Assembly: GCA_000751295.2 (NCBI GenBank)
Contig: CCMO02000001.1
Location: forward strand, 2,529,501 to 2,593,500
Origin: a bacterium YEK0313
GTDB taxonomy: Bacteria > Pseudomonadota > Alphaproteobacteria > Rhizobiales > Phreatobacteraceae
Reading direction: 5' to 3'
DNA: 64,000 nt
Both the position numbers and the translations under genes were made by a program. The notes beneath the pieces are model-generated. The model was not told the DNA's origin. It saw only the letters and a list, made by a program, of their open reading frames with translations, and made no database searches. This document shows, piece by piece, positions 1-7,741 of this stretch. Each line of letters begins with the position of its first letter. Position 1 is the first letter of the stretch.

Positions 1-585
1 TGCGAATATCAGGGCGTCCCGGCGTCCTGCTGGGTCGAGCACAATGACAGGCTCTATTTCGGCGGGCCGTCGGGCGCCGTCCACGAGGCCGAGCGCGGCT
101 CCATCGACGGCACGCGCATCATCGAATGCCTCGGCATCGGCGCCTTCACCGCGCTCGATGATGCCGGCGCCTACAAGACGGCCAATGTGCTGCGGGCGAC
201 CTATCGCGGCCGGCCGGACATCCGGCCCTATCTCGCCATCGCCTTCGACTACGATCTCAATCCGGTCTTCGAGGAGTTCGAGCTCGAGAATACGATCGGC
301 GCCTTCGGGACCTGGAGCGTGTCGAAATGGGGTGAGACGACCTGGGGCCGCGGCGCCGGCATCGGCCTTGCCTCCAACGCGCTCATCTGGAGCCAAAGCC
401 AGTGGAACCAGAAGGTATGGGGCGGCGCGACCGGGGTCGGCGAGTTCACGCAGAGCGTCTTCGGCATCGGTCGCGCGCTCGCACCGGCGTTCCGGCTCAA
501 CATCTATGACGGCTCGCCGGCCCTGACGGCCGACGTGAAGCTGCTCGAATTCTCGCTTGTCACCGAGGGCGGGGCGATCCTGTGA
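1..585 (+). CDS. Phage virion/tail structural protein, C-terminal part (partial)
   Basis: The reading frame is open from the first base of the window to a TGA at 583-585, so only the last 194 residues are visible and the start lies upstream. The segment contains DRLYFGGPSG followed by AVHEAERGSIDG, then alternating aromatic and glycine residues (SKWGETTWGRGAG, WSQSQWNQKVWGG), which looks like beta-rich virion protein. A similar 'RLYFG..dG.v...d.G' pattern occurs in P22 gp10-like DNA-stabilisation and tail-hub proteins, but the match is by eye. The stop overlaps the GTG start of the next gene (GTGA), indicating translational coupling in a phage late operon. Confidence 0.6.
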   Translation, partial: CEYQGVPASCWVEHNDRLYFGGPSGAVHEAERGSIDGTRIIECLGIGAFTALDDAGAYKTANVLRATYRGRPDIRPYLAIAFDYDLNPVFEEFELENTIGAFGTWSVSKWGETTWGRGAGIGLASNALIWSQSQWNQKVWGGATGVGEFTQSVFGIGRALAPAFRLNIYDGSPALTADVKLLEFSLVTEGGAIL

Positions 586-1163
586 CCTGGACGATCGAGA
601 CGGGCGAGCCGGCGGTCGAATGGGTCGCCGGCCGGCTCGGCGTGTCCTTTCCGAAGGGAGCGGCTGCCCTGGTGCTCGCGCGCGGCGGAGAAAGGGTCGG
701 TGGCGCCGTCTTCTGCGGCTTCACCGGCCGCGACGTCGAGGCGTCGGTGGCAGCGACAGCGACATTGGCCTGGCCGCGGGCCTTCCTCGCCCGTGTCGGC
801 CTCTATGTCTTCGGCGAGCTCGGCTGCGCCCGGATGACCGTTCTCACCAGCACGACCAATGCTCGCGTCATGCGTCTGGCGCCACGGCTCGGCGCCGTCC
901 GCGAAGGCGTGAAGCGCAACTATTACGGCGACGGCGCCGACGCCGTCGTCTTCGGCATCCTGAAGGAGGATTGGCCCCATGGTCTCCGCTCCGTCACCGC
1001 CGCCCGCGCCAGATCCGAAGGAGACGGCGGCGGCCCAGACGCAGATGAACAAGGAAACCGCGATCACCCAGTATGGGCTGAACGCGACCAACCAGGTGAC
1101 GCCCGACGGCTCCCTGACCTATCGCCAGATCGGCAGCTGGGCCGACGGCACGCCGCGCTATGA
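582..1163 (+). CDS. Phage GNAT-like acetyltransferase-fold protein
   Basis: It starts with GTG inside the stop of the preceding gene. The first ~130 residues resemble phage-borne GNAT-fold proteins: a central GGAVFCGFTGRDVEA strand region, then a late segment with RLAPRLGAVREGVKRNYY, like the 'lGF..eG..r' motif of N-acetyltransferases. The recognisable domain ends around FGILKEDWP (about 975). The frame then runs on for 62 codons inside the next gene, whose ATG at 979 has a strong AAGGAGGA ribosome site at 963-970. That tail is Arg/Asp-rich and looks like out-of-frame translation, so the natural C-terminus may be lost or unusually extended. Its substrate is unknown. Confidence 0.55.
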   Translation: MTWTIETGEPAVEWVAGRLGVSFPKGAAALVLARGGERVGGAVFCGFTGRDVEASVAATATLAWPRAFLARVGLYVFGELGCARMTVLTSTTNARVMRLAPRLGAVREGVKRNYYGDGADAVVFGILKEDWPHGLRSVTAARARSEGDGGGPDADEQGNRDHPVWAERDQPGDARRLPDLSPDRQLGRRHAAL

Positions 1164-1986
1164 AGCGACCCAGGCCCTGTCCGACGCCAACCGGCGCATC
1201 TACGACACGACCAGGCAGACCCAGCAGAACCTCGCCAATATCGGCCAGCAGCAGTCGGCCAAGATCGGCAACCTGCTCAACACCAATTTCGATCCGTCGA
1301 ACAACGACATCGAGGGACGGCTGTGGGAGCTCGGCCGGGCCCGGCTCGACCCCTTGCAGGCACAGCAGGAAAATGCGCTGCGCACGCGCCTCGCCAACCA
1401 GGGCATCGCGCCCGGCTCGGCGGCCTTCGAGGCCGAGATGCGGTCGTTCAACCAGGGCCGGAACGACCAGAACAACCAGCTTCTGCTGACCGGCCGGCAG
1501 CAGGCCTACAACGAGCTTCTGACCGAACGGAACCAGCCGCTCAACGAGATCTCGGCCCTCCTGTCGGGCAGCCAGGTGCGCCAGCCGACCTTCGCCAGCA
1601 CGCCGCAGTCGAGCGTCGCCAATGTCGACTATGCGGGCCTCGTCAATGCCAAGCATCAGGCCGACCTGGCGGCGTGGCAGGCCGAGGTGAACAGCCAGAA
1701 CGCGATGATGGGCGGGCTGTTCGGGCTTGGCGGCACGCTTGGCGCGGCCGCCCTGAAATTCAGCGATCCGGCCCTGAAGACCGACATCGAAAAGGTCGGC
1801 CGTCTCGACAACGGCCTGCCGGTCTATCGCTACCGCTACCGCGCGGGTGGGCCCCCCGAGATCGGGCTCATGGCCGACGATGTCGCGCGGCGCCGTCCGG
1901 AGGCCATCGGCCGCGACGCCGAAGGGCTGATGGCGGTCGACTACGTCAAAGCCACCACAAGCAGGAAGGGGCGCCGCAATGGCTGA
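979..1986 (+). CDS. Phage tail/virion protein with C-terminal S74 intramolecular chaperone domain
   Basis: This is a 335-residue protein. Residues 1-250 are rich in Gln, Asn and Ala and predicted mostly helical. The C-terminal ~75 residues match the peptidase S74 (endosialidase chaperone) family: SDPALKTDIEKVGRL, then GLPVYRYRYR, then IGLMADDV and AVDYVKA. Ser262 and Lys267 sit five residues apart, the spacing of the Ser-Lys autocleavage dyad of that family. Such domains trimerise the preceding part and then cut themselves off. The start has a near-perfect AAGGAGGA site. The stop overlaps the next gene's ATG (ATGGCTGA). The N-terminal part is not a recognisable tailspike, so the folded client is uncertain. 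Confidence 0.75.
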   Translation: MVSAPSPPPAPDPKETAAAQTQMNKETAITQYGLNATNQVTPDGSLTYRQIGSWADGTPRYEATQALSDANRRIYDTTRQTQQNLANIGQQQSAKIGNLLNTNFDPSNNDIEGRLWELGRARLDPLQAQQENALRTRLANQGIAPGSAAFEAEMRSFNQGRNDQNNQLLLTGRQQAYNELLTERNQPLNEISALLSGSQVRQPTFASTPQSSVANVDYAGLVNAKHQADLAAWQAEVNSQNAMMGGLFGLGGTLGAAALKFSDPALKTDIEKVGRLDNGLPVYRYRYRAGGPPEIGLMADDVARRRPEAIGRDAEGLMAVDYVKATTSRKGRRNG

Positions 1987-3388
1987 CAGTTTTCGTGATG
2001 GCGGCCGAGCCGGCCGCTCGCCGGGCATGCGCCGCGCGTTGGCGCGGATGCTGCTCGATCAGGGCATGTCGGGCGCGCCGGTCGGCGCCTGGACGCAAGG
2101 CGCCAACCGCATTGCGCAGGCGCTGCTCGGCGCCGCGCTGGAGCGGGAGGCGCCCGCGGCGCGGCATGCGGGGGAGGGGGCGGCTGCGGGCCGGCCAGCC
2201 GGGCCTGCAGCCTTCGCCCCGCCGGGCGGTGCCGATCAAGGCGGCGATCGCGGCCCTGCCAGCGCGAGGGCGATGAGGCGCCAGGCGCTTGCCGACATTC
2301 TCATGCGCAACGTCCTTGCCGGTTCGCCCGGCCGCGGGCCCGGTGCGGGCCCGCCGCTGACCGTCTTCGACGGCGAGACGAGCGGCGCGAATGGGCCTGT
2401 GGCGCCTGCTGCGATGAGCCCCGCCGGGCGGCCGGCCGAGGGGCCGGGCACGGACAATGCCATGCCGAGCCCGCTGGTGCAGCCGCAGCCGCAGCCGGCC
2501 GGCTCCATGCTGCGCTATTACGAGACGCTCTATGGTCATGAAAGCGGCAACAACCCACAGGCCCGGGCGGCGACGTCGAGCGCCACCGGCCTCGGCCAGT
2601 TCACCACCGGCACCTGGGCCGGCCTGATGCGCGCGCGGCCGGACCTCCGCCTGACTGTGGACGGCCGGACCGATCCCGCCCAGGCGCGGCGCGCGACGCA
2701 GGCCTTGACCGAGCAGAACGCCGCGGTCCTGGACGGCCATGGTTTCTCGCCGACCTTCGGCAATCTCTACATGACGCATTTCCTCGGCCAGGCCGGCGGC
2801 CCCCGCTTCCTGCGCGGCCTCGCCCAGGACCCTGGTGCACCGGCCACGCACTATGCCAGCCCCGACGCGGTGCGTGCCAATCAGCGCATCTTCTTCCGGC
2901 GCGATGGCACGCCGCGTTCGGTTGCCGAGGTCTACGCGCTGCAGACGCGGCGCTTCGAGCAGGCGGAACGCGCGCAGGCGGCGCCGCCGGCCGAGCAGGG
3001 CTGGCCGAGCGCTCCGCTGCCCTCGCCGCGACCCGCTGGCGCGCCGGGGCGCTTCGGTTCGGCCGGCGCCGATGTCGGCCACGCAGCAACCGCCATGCCG
3101 CCGGCCTTTCCGACCGGTGTCCCTGCCGAGGTGTTCGAGCGGCAACGGACCGCGCCGGTCGCTCCATCCGGCCCGCGCCTCGCCGGAATGCCGGCGGATG
3201 GATACGGGCTTCGTTGGCCCTCGGCCCTCGGCCCGTGGCCGCCGATCCCGCCGGCGGGCGCCACGGGCGGGGCTGCGCCCTTGGATCTCGATACGTTCAG
3301 GCGTTCCGAAACCGGTGAAATCGATCCGTTCGAAGCGGAGCGGCGGCGCCGTCTTTACGAACCGCTCGATCCTTTCGGCCTGTACTGA
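1979..3388 (+). CDS. Phage virion-associated lytic transglycosylase-like protein
   Basis: This 469-residue protein has a low-complexity Ala/Gly/Pro/Arg-rich N-terminus (1-175). A soluble lytic transglycosylase (SLT) domain follows at about 178-300: YYETLYGHESGNNPQARA, then SATGLGQFTTGTW. Glu188 in HESGNN fits the catalytic acid of the family, and the GLGQF segment matches the conserved GLMQ-type motif. Such proteins cut peptidoglycan when phage DNA crosses the cell wall. The C-terminal 120 residues are again Pro/Gly/Arg-rich. It overlaps the preceding gene by 8 bases and is followed by an intrinsic terminator at 3411-3434. It is a tail or ejection protein rather than a free endolysin, judging from its position. 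Confidence 0.75.
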   Translation: MADSFRDGGRAGRSPGMRRALARMLLDQGMSGAPVGAWTQGANRIAQALLGAALEREAPAARHAGEGAAAGRPAGPAAFAPPGGADQGGDRGPASARAMRRQALADILMRNVLAGSPGRGPGAGPPLTVFDGETSGANGPVAPAAMSPAGRPAEGPGTDNAMPSPLVQPQPQPAGSMLRYYETLYGHESGNNPQARAATSSATGLGQFTTGTWAGLMRARPDLRLTVDGRTDPAQARRATQALTEQNAAVLDGHGFSPTFGNLYMTHFLGQAGGPRFLRGLAQDPGAPATHYASPDAVRANQRIFFRRDGTPRSVAEVYALQTRRFEQAERAQAAPPAEQGWPSAPLPSPRPAGAPGRFGSAGADVGHAATAMPPAFPTGVPAEVFERQRTAPVAPSGPRLAGMPADGYGLRWPSALGPWPPIPPAGATGGAAPLDLDTFRRSETGEIDPFEAERRRRLYEPLDPFGLY

Positions 3389-3410
3389 GCGGCCCGTCCG
3401 TCCCCATCCA

Positions 3411-3434
3411 GCCCCGCTGCCGTGCGGGGCTTTT
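3411..3434 (+). terminator. Intrinsic terminator between transglycosylase and tail-collar genes
   Basis: GCCCCG (3411-3416) and CGGGGC (3425-3430) form a 6-bp stem with an 8-base loop, followed by TTTT at 3431-3434. The hairpin lies 23 bases after the stop of the upstream gene. A GTG in the loop would otherwise be read as an upstream start of the next gene, so the hairpin supports the later ATG at 3449. Confidence 0.6.
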
Positions 3435-3448
3435 CCGTGGAGCAACCC

Positions 3449-4384
3449 ATGCCGCGCAATGCATCCGGCATCTATGCGCCGCCGCCCGGCACCCAGGTGC
3501 TGCCGAACACGCTGGCCGATGCCGGCAAGGTCGAGACGCGCCTTTCCGACATCGGCGCCGAGATCTCCGCCTCGATGCCGCTCAGCGGCCTGCGGCCGAT
3601 GCAGGCGCCGCTGCTGTCGGTCGCCGGTTCCGCCGCGGCGCCGGGCTTTGCCTTTTCGGGCGACAGTTCCAGCGGCCTTGCCAGCATCAGCGGCCGCACG
3701 GCGCTGGTGAAGGGCGGCGTCAGCGGCCTTTCGACATCGGCGGCCGATGTTCAGGCACATGTGCCGATGACGGTGGGCCAGCTCACGGTCGGCACGCTCA
3801 CAGTGCAGAACGGCGCCTCCGGCCCGGGCGTCGTGCCGACCGGCACCGTCGTCGATTTCGCCGGTCCGAACGCGCCGGCGGGCTGGCTCCTGTGCAACGG
3901 CCAGGCCGTCTCGCGCACCACCTATGCCGACCTCTTCGCCGTGATCGGCGGCTATTACGGCGCGGGCAACGGGTCGACGACCTTCAACGTGCCCGACTAT
4001 CGCGGCCGCATCGGCGTCGGCCTCGACACGATGGGCGGCGCCGATGCCGGCCGGATGGTTTCGCAAGGGGCGGCCCGCTATTCGCTCGGCTGGGCCTCGG
4101 GAGCTGACGTCCACGCGCTGACAGGGGCGGAGAATGGCCCGCATCAGCATGGCGGCGTGACCGATGTCGGCGGCGGGCACCAGCATGCGGTCTCCGGCGT
4201 TCTGGCCAGCGTCGGCGGTCCCTATACGACCCCGCCGTTCGGGTCGGGCATCAACAGCGCCAATATCGCGACCGGCTGGGCCGGCGAGCACCAGCACAGC
4301 TTCACGACGGGCTGGTCGGGTTCGGGCGCTGGCCACAACAACGTGCAGCCGTCGATCTACGTGTTCAAGATCATCAGGACGTGA
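3449..4384 (+). CDS. Phage tail-collar domain protein
   Basis: This 311-residue tail protein carries a phage tail-collar domain in its middle: PTGTVVDFAGPNAPAGWLLC, then NGQAVSRTTYADLFAVIG, then NVPDYRGRIGVGLD. The C-terminal part has repeated His pairs (HQHGG, HQHAV, HQHSF), a pattern that often binds metal in phage fibres, and ends NNVQPSIYVFKIIRT, the usual end of collar-type tail fibres. The ATG at 3449 has GGAG six bases upstream. A GTG at 3422 is in frame but lies in the terminator loop. The stop TGA overlaps a GTG of the tailspike frame. Confidence 0.8.
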   Translation: MPRNASGIYAPPPGTQVLPNTLADAGKVETRLSDIGAEISASMPLSGLRPMQAPLLSVAGSAAAPGFAFSGDSSSGLASISGRTALVKGGVSGLSTSAADVQAHVPMTVGQLTVGTLTVQNGASGPGVVPTGTVVDFAGPNAPAGWLLCNGQAVSRTTYADLFAVIGGYYGAGNGSTTFNVPDYRGRIGVGLDTMGGADAGRMVSQGAARYSLGWASGADVHALTGAENGPHQHGGVTDVGGGHQHAVSGVLASVGGPYTTPPFGSGINSANIATGWAGEHQHSFTTGWSGSGAGHNNVQPSIYVFKIIRT

Positions 4385-4392
4385 GGGCCACG

Positions 4393-5949
4393 ATGCCGAT
4401 CTCCGGACGCCATTATGCGCTGCCGACCAATACGTTCGCGCAGCCGACGCTCGGCACCATCATCGATCCCGTCGCCGCCACGGAAACGCTTTCGGACCTT
4501 GCCGGAGGCATCGACCGGGTCGTCGGCGAATGGGTGTCGGCGCGCAATTTCGGCGCGCTGGGCGACGGCGTCGCGGACGATACGGCGGCGGTGCAGGCGG
4601 CGGTCAATGCGAGCGTCGCCAACAACCTCGCCCTGGTCTTCGCGCCCGGCACCTATCTCGTCGACAACCTGATCATCCCGGACAATGCCGAATATGCATC
4701 GAACCCCGTGCCCTGGAAGCAGCGCATGCCCCGCCTGCTCGGCCAGCCCGGCGCGACGATCAGGAAGCGCGCCGGCGGCTCGGCGCTCTATCTCGTGGCG
4801 AGCACGAACTGGGTGAACAACGTCACCCATGCGCAGGCGCCCGTCATCGTCTCCGGCCTCGTCTTCGATGCCGCCGGCCTCGCGCGCGACGCCTTCGTGA
4901 ACTGCTCCTACGCATCGGAGATTGACGCCTGCCATTTCCGCGGCGCGACCCGTTTCGGCTTCCACGAGCCGGCAACCACCGCCGACGGCTCGGCCATGCT
5001 GAACGGCCGCTACGGCAATCACTACCGGCACAATCAGGTCTACGGCAATGGCGGCGGCGGCTTCTTCGTCGCCGACGACCCGACCCTCAGATGCGTGATC
5101 AGCGACGCCGAATTCACCGGCAATTTCATCTACGACAACGCCTACAACCTCTCCATCTCCCAGTCGGCCGGCTGGATCATCACCGGCAACCACATCTGGA
5201 ATTTCGGCACCCCGCCGGCGGCCGGACAGGCGACCCTCAGCTATATCGGCCGCCCGCGCGCAACGACCGTCCAGGGCAATGTCTTCGAGGGGTATGGGAC
5301 GCAGTGCGCGGGGTTGCAGGTGGATTTACCTACACCTGCGGGCTCCATTCAAATTCTCGGAAACCAGTTTCATACGGGGCTGGGATTTGGTGCAAATTTC
5401 TCAGGAGGATCCGGCGTTGTTGTTGCAGCGAACAACACATTCACAGGAGCCGATTGTAAGCTCTGGCACTATGCGAGCGACGCAGACTGCGAGATCGTGT
5501 CGACCAACAACGTTTTCGAAGCGTCAATGCCATATGCGTTTTCCGCCGGATTAGGGCACTTAGGTATTGTGCAGTCGCGTGATGACCGGATCGCCGGCAA
5601 GTCGATAATTCTGACAGGCCAACAACGCGCGGGAAGTTTGACCGTTCAAACCCGTTTTGGCATCGCTTACCCTCCGAATCCCCCGCAGGTACTGGCGGAT
5701 ACGGCCGTCACGGTTCAGCGCTACACACAGGCCGTTGGAGCATCCGACGTTGTGGTGACGCTACCATCCGGGCGGCGAGGGCAGCGGTTTCACTTTATCC
5801 GAAGTGCATCGGCTACAGGTGCCGGAATCATCAAAATTCGCACCGCGAGCGCGGTCGACGTGCTGTGGCTTTCGGCCGTCAATACCTATGGGGTCGTTAT
5901 ATTTGATGAACCTAGCTGGATCGTAATTCAGTCTGGATCGGCAATTTAG
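4393..5949 (+). CDS. Phage tailspike with pectate-lyase-like beta-helix (putative depolymerase)
   Basis: A 518-residue protein with the typical tailspike head motif NFGALGDGVADDTAAVQAAV (about residues 53-72), the entry to a right-handed parallel beta-helix of the pectate lyase 3 superfamily. Coils with NN, GN and TG turns follow (YGNHYRHNQVYGNGGGGFF, ITGNHIWNF, ILGNQF). Such spikes bind and often degrade host surface polysaccharide. The ATG at 4393 has GAGGG five bases upstream; a GTG at 4381 is an alternative. From about 5300 onward base composition drops sharply and codons ending in A/T become common, so the C-terminal receptor-facing part looks acquired separately. No catalytic residues can be assigned by eye. 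Confidence 0.8.
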   Translation: MPISGRHYALPTNTFAQPTLGTIIDPVAATETLSDLAGGIDRVVGEWVSARNFGALGDGVADDTAAVQAAVNASVANNLALVFAPGTYLVDNLIIPDNAEYASNPVPWKQRMPRLLGQPGATIRKRAGGSALYLVASTNWVNNVTHAQAPVIVSGLVFDAAGLARDAFVNCSYASEIDACHFRGATRFGFHEPATTADGSAMLNGRYGNHYRHNQVYGNGGGGFFVADDPTLRCVISDAEFTGNFIYDNAYNLSISQSAGWIITGNHIWNFGTPPAAGQATLSYIGRPRATTVQGNVFEGYGTQCAGLQVDLPTPAGSIQILGNQFHTGLGFGANFSGGSGVVVAANNTFTGADCKLWHYASDADCEIVSTNNVFEASMPYAFSAGLGHLGIVQSRDDRIAGKSIILTGQQRAGSLTVQTRFGIAYPPNPPQVLADTAVTVQRYTQAVGASDVVVTLPSGRRGQRFHFIRSASATGAGIIKIRTASAVDVLWLSAVNTYGVVIFDEPSWIVIQSGSAI

Positions 5950-6091
5950 ACGTTGAAGTTGTAAACATATCTGCACGCGCTGGAACGATTATGGAAAATG
6001 AGCATTGCGGCGACGAGGGATAACCTTCGGGTATGCTGAAGCATTGTGAAATTTATTTCTACTCGTAAGCAACGGGCGGTGGGGGCACACA

Positions 6092-6448
6092 GTGATCAGA
6101 CTAGATCTGGATGTATGGTGCATTCCCGCAACCGTTCTTGGCGTAAGCATCGCGATTGCCGCGATAGGAGCTAATAGGCGTGAGCTCAACGCCGAGAAGA
6201 TCGGCGTCATCGAGCCGATCCGAACCGACGCGCGTACGTTGGCCGAACACGCACGCCACATCGAGAGGTTCGCGGAACGCGACACGATCGTCCTCATGCG
6301 GGACGACATCACGATGATCCGGCGGATCCTCGAAGGCAACCACTCGAGCCCGAACGATTGCGCCGCTTCCACATGGCGCGCCGTTCACGCAGCGGCCTGT
6401 GGGACCGTGGCCGTATCGGACGGGGAGGCGGGCCATCGAGGCCGATGA
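6092..6448 (+). CDS. Small prophage membrane-anchored protein of unknown function
   Basis: A 118-residue protein with a GTG start, preceded by a GGTGGGGG purine run. An N-terminal hydrophobic helix (CIPATVLGVSIAIAAIGA, residues 10-27) is followed by a charged helical stretch rich in Glu, Arg and Ile (EKIGVIEPIRTDARTLAEHA) and a Cys-containing, less ordered end. The layout (one membrane anchor plus a long charged helix, last gene of the tail module) is compatible with a lysis accessory protein such as a spanin or holin partner, but no family is recognised. Base composition is lower in GC than the tail genes upstream. Opposite-strand frames across the same bases look less protein-like. Confidence 0.45.
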   Translation: MIRLDLDVWCIPATVLGVSIAIAAIGANRRELNAEKIGVIEPIRTDARTLAEHARHIERFAERDTIVLMRDDITMIRRILEGNHSSPNDCAASTWRAVHAAACGTVAVSDGEAGHRGR

Positions 6449-6479
6449 GCCGCCGGACGATCGGATGTGAAGCTTGGAA

Positions 6480-6554
6480 TGGTGGGCGCGACAGGGATTG
6501 AACCTGTGACCCCTCCCGTGTGAAGGGAGTGCTCTCCCGCTGAGCTACGCGCCC
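6480..6554 (-). tRNA. tRNA-Val (anticodon CAC)
   Basis: Read on the minus strand the sequence folds as a full tRNA: acceptor arm GGGCGCG (6548-6554) pairs with CGCGCCC (6484-6490), the D arm contains AGCTCAGCGGGAGAGC, the anticodon stem CTCCC/GGGAG encloses loop TTCACAC with anticodon CAC, and the T arm is ACAGGTTCAATCCCTGT. A discriminator A and genomic CCA follow (6480-6482). Its 3' end faces the prophage, so it may also be the integration site. Confidence 0.95.
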
Positions 6555-6650
6555 CGCCGATGGGGAGCCGCGTTCCTAGCGGCTCCCGGGTTCGGGTGTC
6601 AAGAACCGAACATGCGCGGCCGGCAACTTATCCGCAGCCGCGCCGCGCCT

Positions 6651-7715
6651 TCAGCGGATGGGGTAGGGATATTGCTGCCCACCCTGCGACCAGAGCGCGT
6701 TGAGCCCGCGCGGCAGGCCGAGGCGCGAGCCCGCGCCGACATTGCGCTCGAAAACCTCCCCATAATTGCCGACATGGCGGATGATGCGCAGCGCCCAGTC
6801 GTTGGAAAGCCCCATCGCCTCGCCGAACTTGCCGTCGAGGCCGAGCAGGCGGCGGATCTCCGGGCTCTGGGTCGAGCGCGCGAGCTCGGCCACATTGGCG
6901 CGCGTCACGCCGAGATCCTCGGCGTTCAGCATGGCATAGTGGGTCCAGCGCACGATGGCCGCGAAGTTTTCGTCGCCGCGGCGCACCGCCGGGCCCAGCG
7001 GCTCGCGCGAGATCAGTTCGGGAAGGATGACGAAGTCGTTCGGATTGGCGAATTTCAGCCGCTCCGCGGCAAGGCCCGAGGAGTCGGTGGTGAAGCTGTC
7101 GCAGCGGCCGGCCTCGAACGCCTTCACCCCCTCCTCGTTGGTCTTGAAGCTGACCACCTCGTAGTTGAGGTTGTTGGAGCGGAAATAGTCGGCGAGGTTG
7201 AGCTCGGTGGTGGTGCCCTGGGTGACGCAGATGGTGGCGCCCGACAGGCCCTTCACGCTGGTCACGTTCAGCGATCGGCGCACGATGAAGCCCTGACCGT
7301 CGAAGAAGTTGATCACCGGCCAGGCCATGCCCATCGCCGTGTCGCGCGCCAGCGTATAGGTGGCGTTGCGGGCGAGCATGTCGACATCGCCGGTTTGCAC
7401 CACGATGAAGCGCGTCTGGGTGGTCGTCTGCACGAAGCGGATCTTGGTCGGATCGTCGAAGATCGCCGCCGCCACGGCGCGGCAGAGATCGACGTCGAGG
7501 CCGCGCCACTGCTGCTGGTCGTCCTGATAGCCGAAGCCGGGCAGGCCGGTATGGATGCCGCAGGTGAGATAGCCGCGCTGCTTGGCGCGTTCCAGCACAT
7601 TGGCCGTCTGCGCCTGCGCTTCGCTCGTCGCCGGCGCGGCGAAGGGCGCGCTCATCAGGCCGGCAAGGCCGAGCGCCGCAGCCGCGAGCGCCCGTTTCAA
7701 TCGTTTCGTCGTCAT
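6651..7715 (-). CDS. Periplasmic amino-acid-binding protein of an ABC transporter (AapJ/BztA-like)
   Basis: A 354-residue secreted receptor. A Lys/Arg start and an Ala/Leu-rich segment ending in SEAQAQT form a signal peptide (about 36 residues). The mature part begins VLERAKQRGYLTCGIHTGLP, the usual start of general L-amino-acid (AapJ/BztA) receptors, and contains GLDVDLCRAVAAAIF and LARNATYTLARDTAMG, both conserved in that subfamily. The ATG at 7715 has AGAGGAAG upstream. It is the last gene of an operon after a class III aminotransferase and an RpiR regulator. No permease or ATPase gene lies nearby, so the membrane components must be encoded elsewhere. The exact amino-acid ligand is unknown. 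Confidence 0.85.
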   Translation of the reverse strand: MTTKRLKRALAAAALGLAGLMSAPFAAPATSEAQAQTANVLERAKQRGYLTCGIHTGLPGFGYQDDQQQWRGLDVDLCRAVAAAIFDDPTKIRFVQTTTQTRFIVVQTGDVDMLARNATYTLARDTAMGMAWPVINFFDGQGFIVRRSLNVTSVKGLSGATICVTQGTTTELNLADYFRSNNLNYEVVSFKTNEEGVKAFEAGRCDSFTTDSSGLAAERLKFANPNDFVILPELISREPLGPAVRRGDENFAAIVRWTHYAMLNAEDLGVTRANVAELARSTQSPEIRRLLGLDGKFGEAMGLSNDWALRIIRHVGNYGEVFERNVGAGSRLGLPRGLNALWSQGGQQYPYPIR

Positions 7716-7741
7716 GGTCCCGTTCTTCCTCTGGAGAGTGG

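Larger units (their letters stand above)
1..6479 (+). mobile_element. Prophage tail module (right end of an integrated phage)
   Basis: Seven co-directional genes, most of them overlapping by a few bases, encode virion and tail functions: a structural protein cut by the window edge, a GNAT-like protein, an S74-chaperone protein, a transglycosylase, a tail-collar protein, a tailspike and a small membrane protein. The block ends against the 3' end of tRNA-Val on the opposite strand, which is a common phage integration target. No integrase, terminase, portal or capsid gene is visible, so most of the element must lie to the left of the window. The gene set looks podovirus-like (internal transglycosylase plus tailspike), but that is inference. 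Whether the prophage is complete cannot be judged from here. Confidence 0.8.

Noticed and set aside
1946..4336. 796-residue minus-strand frame across the phage genes
   Set aside because: Strong codon bias, S74, SLT and collar motifs are on the plus strand; the minus frame is Arg/Gly/Ala-rich with no family pattern.
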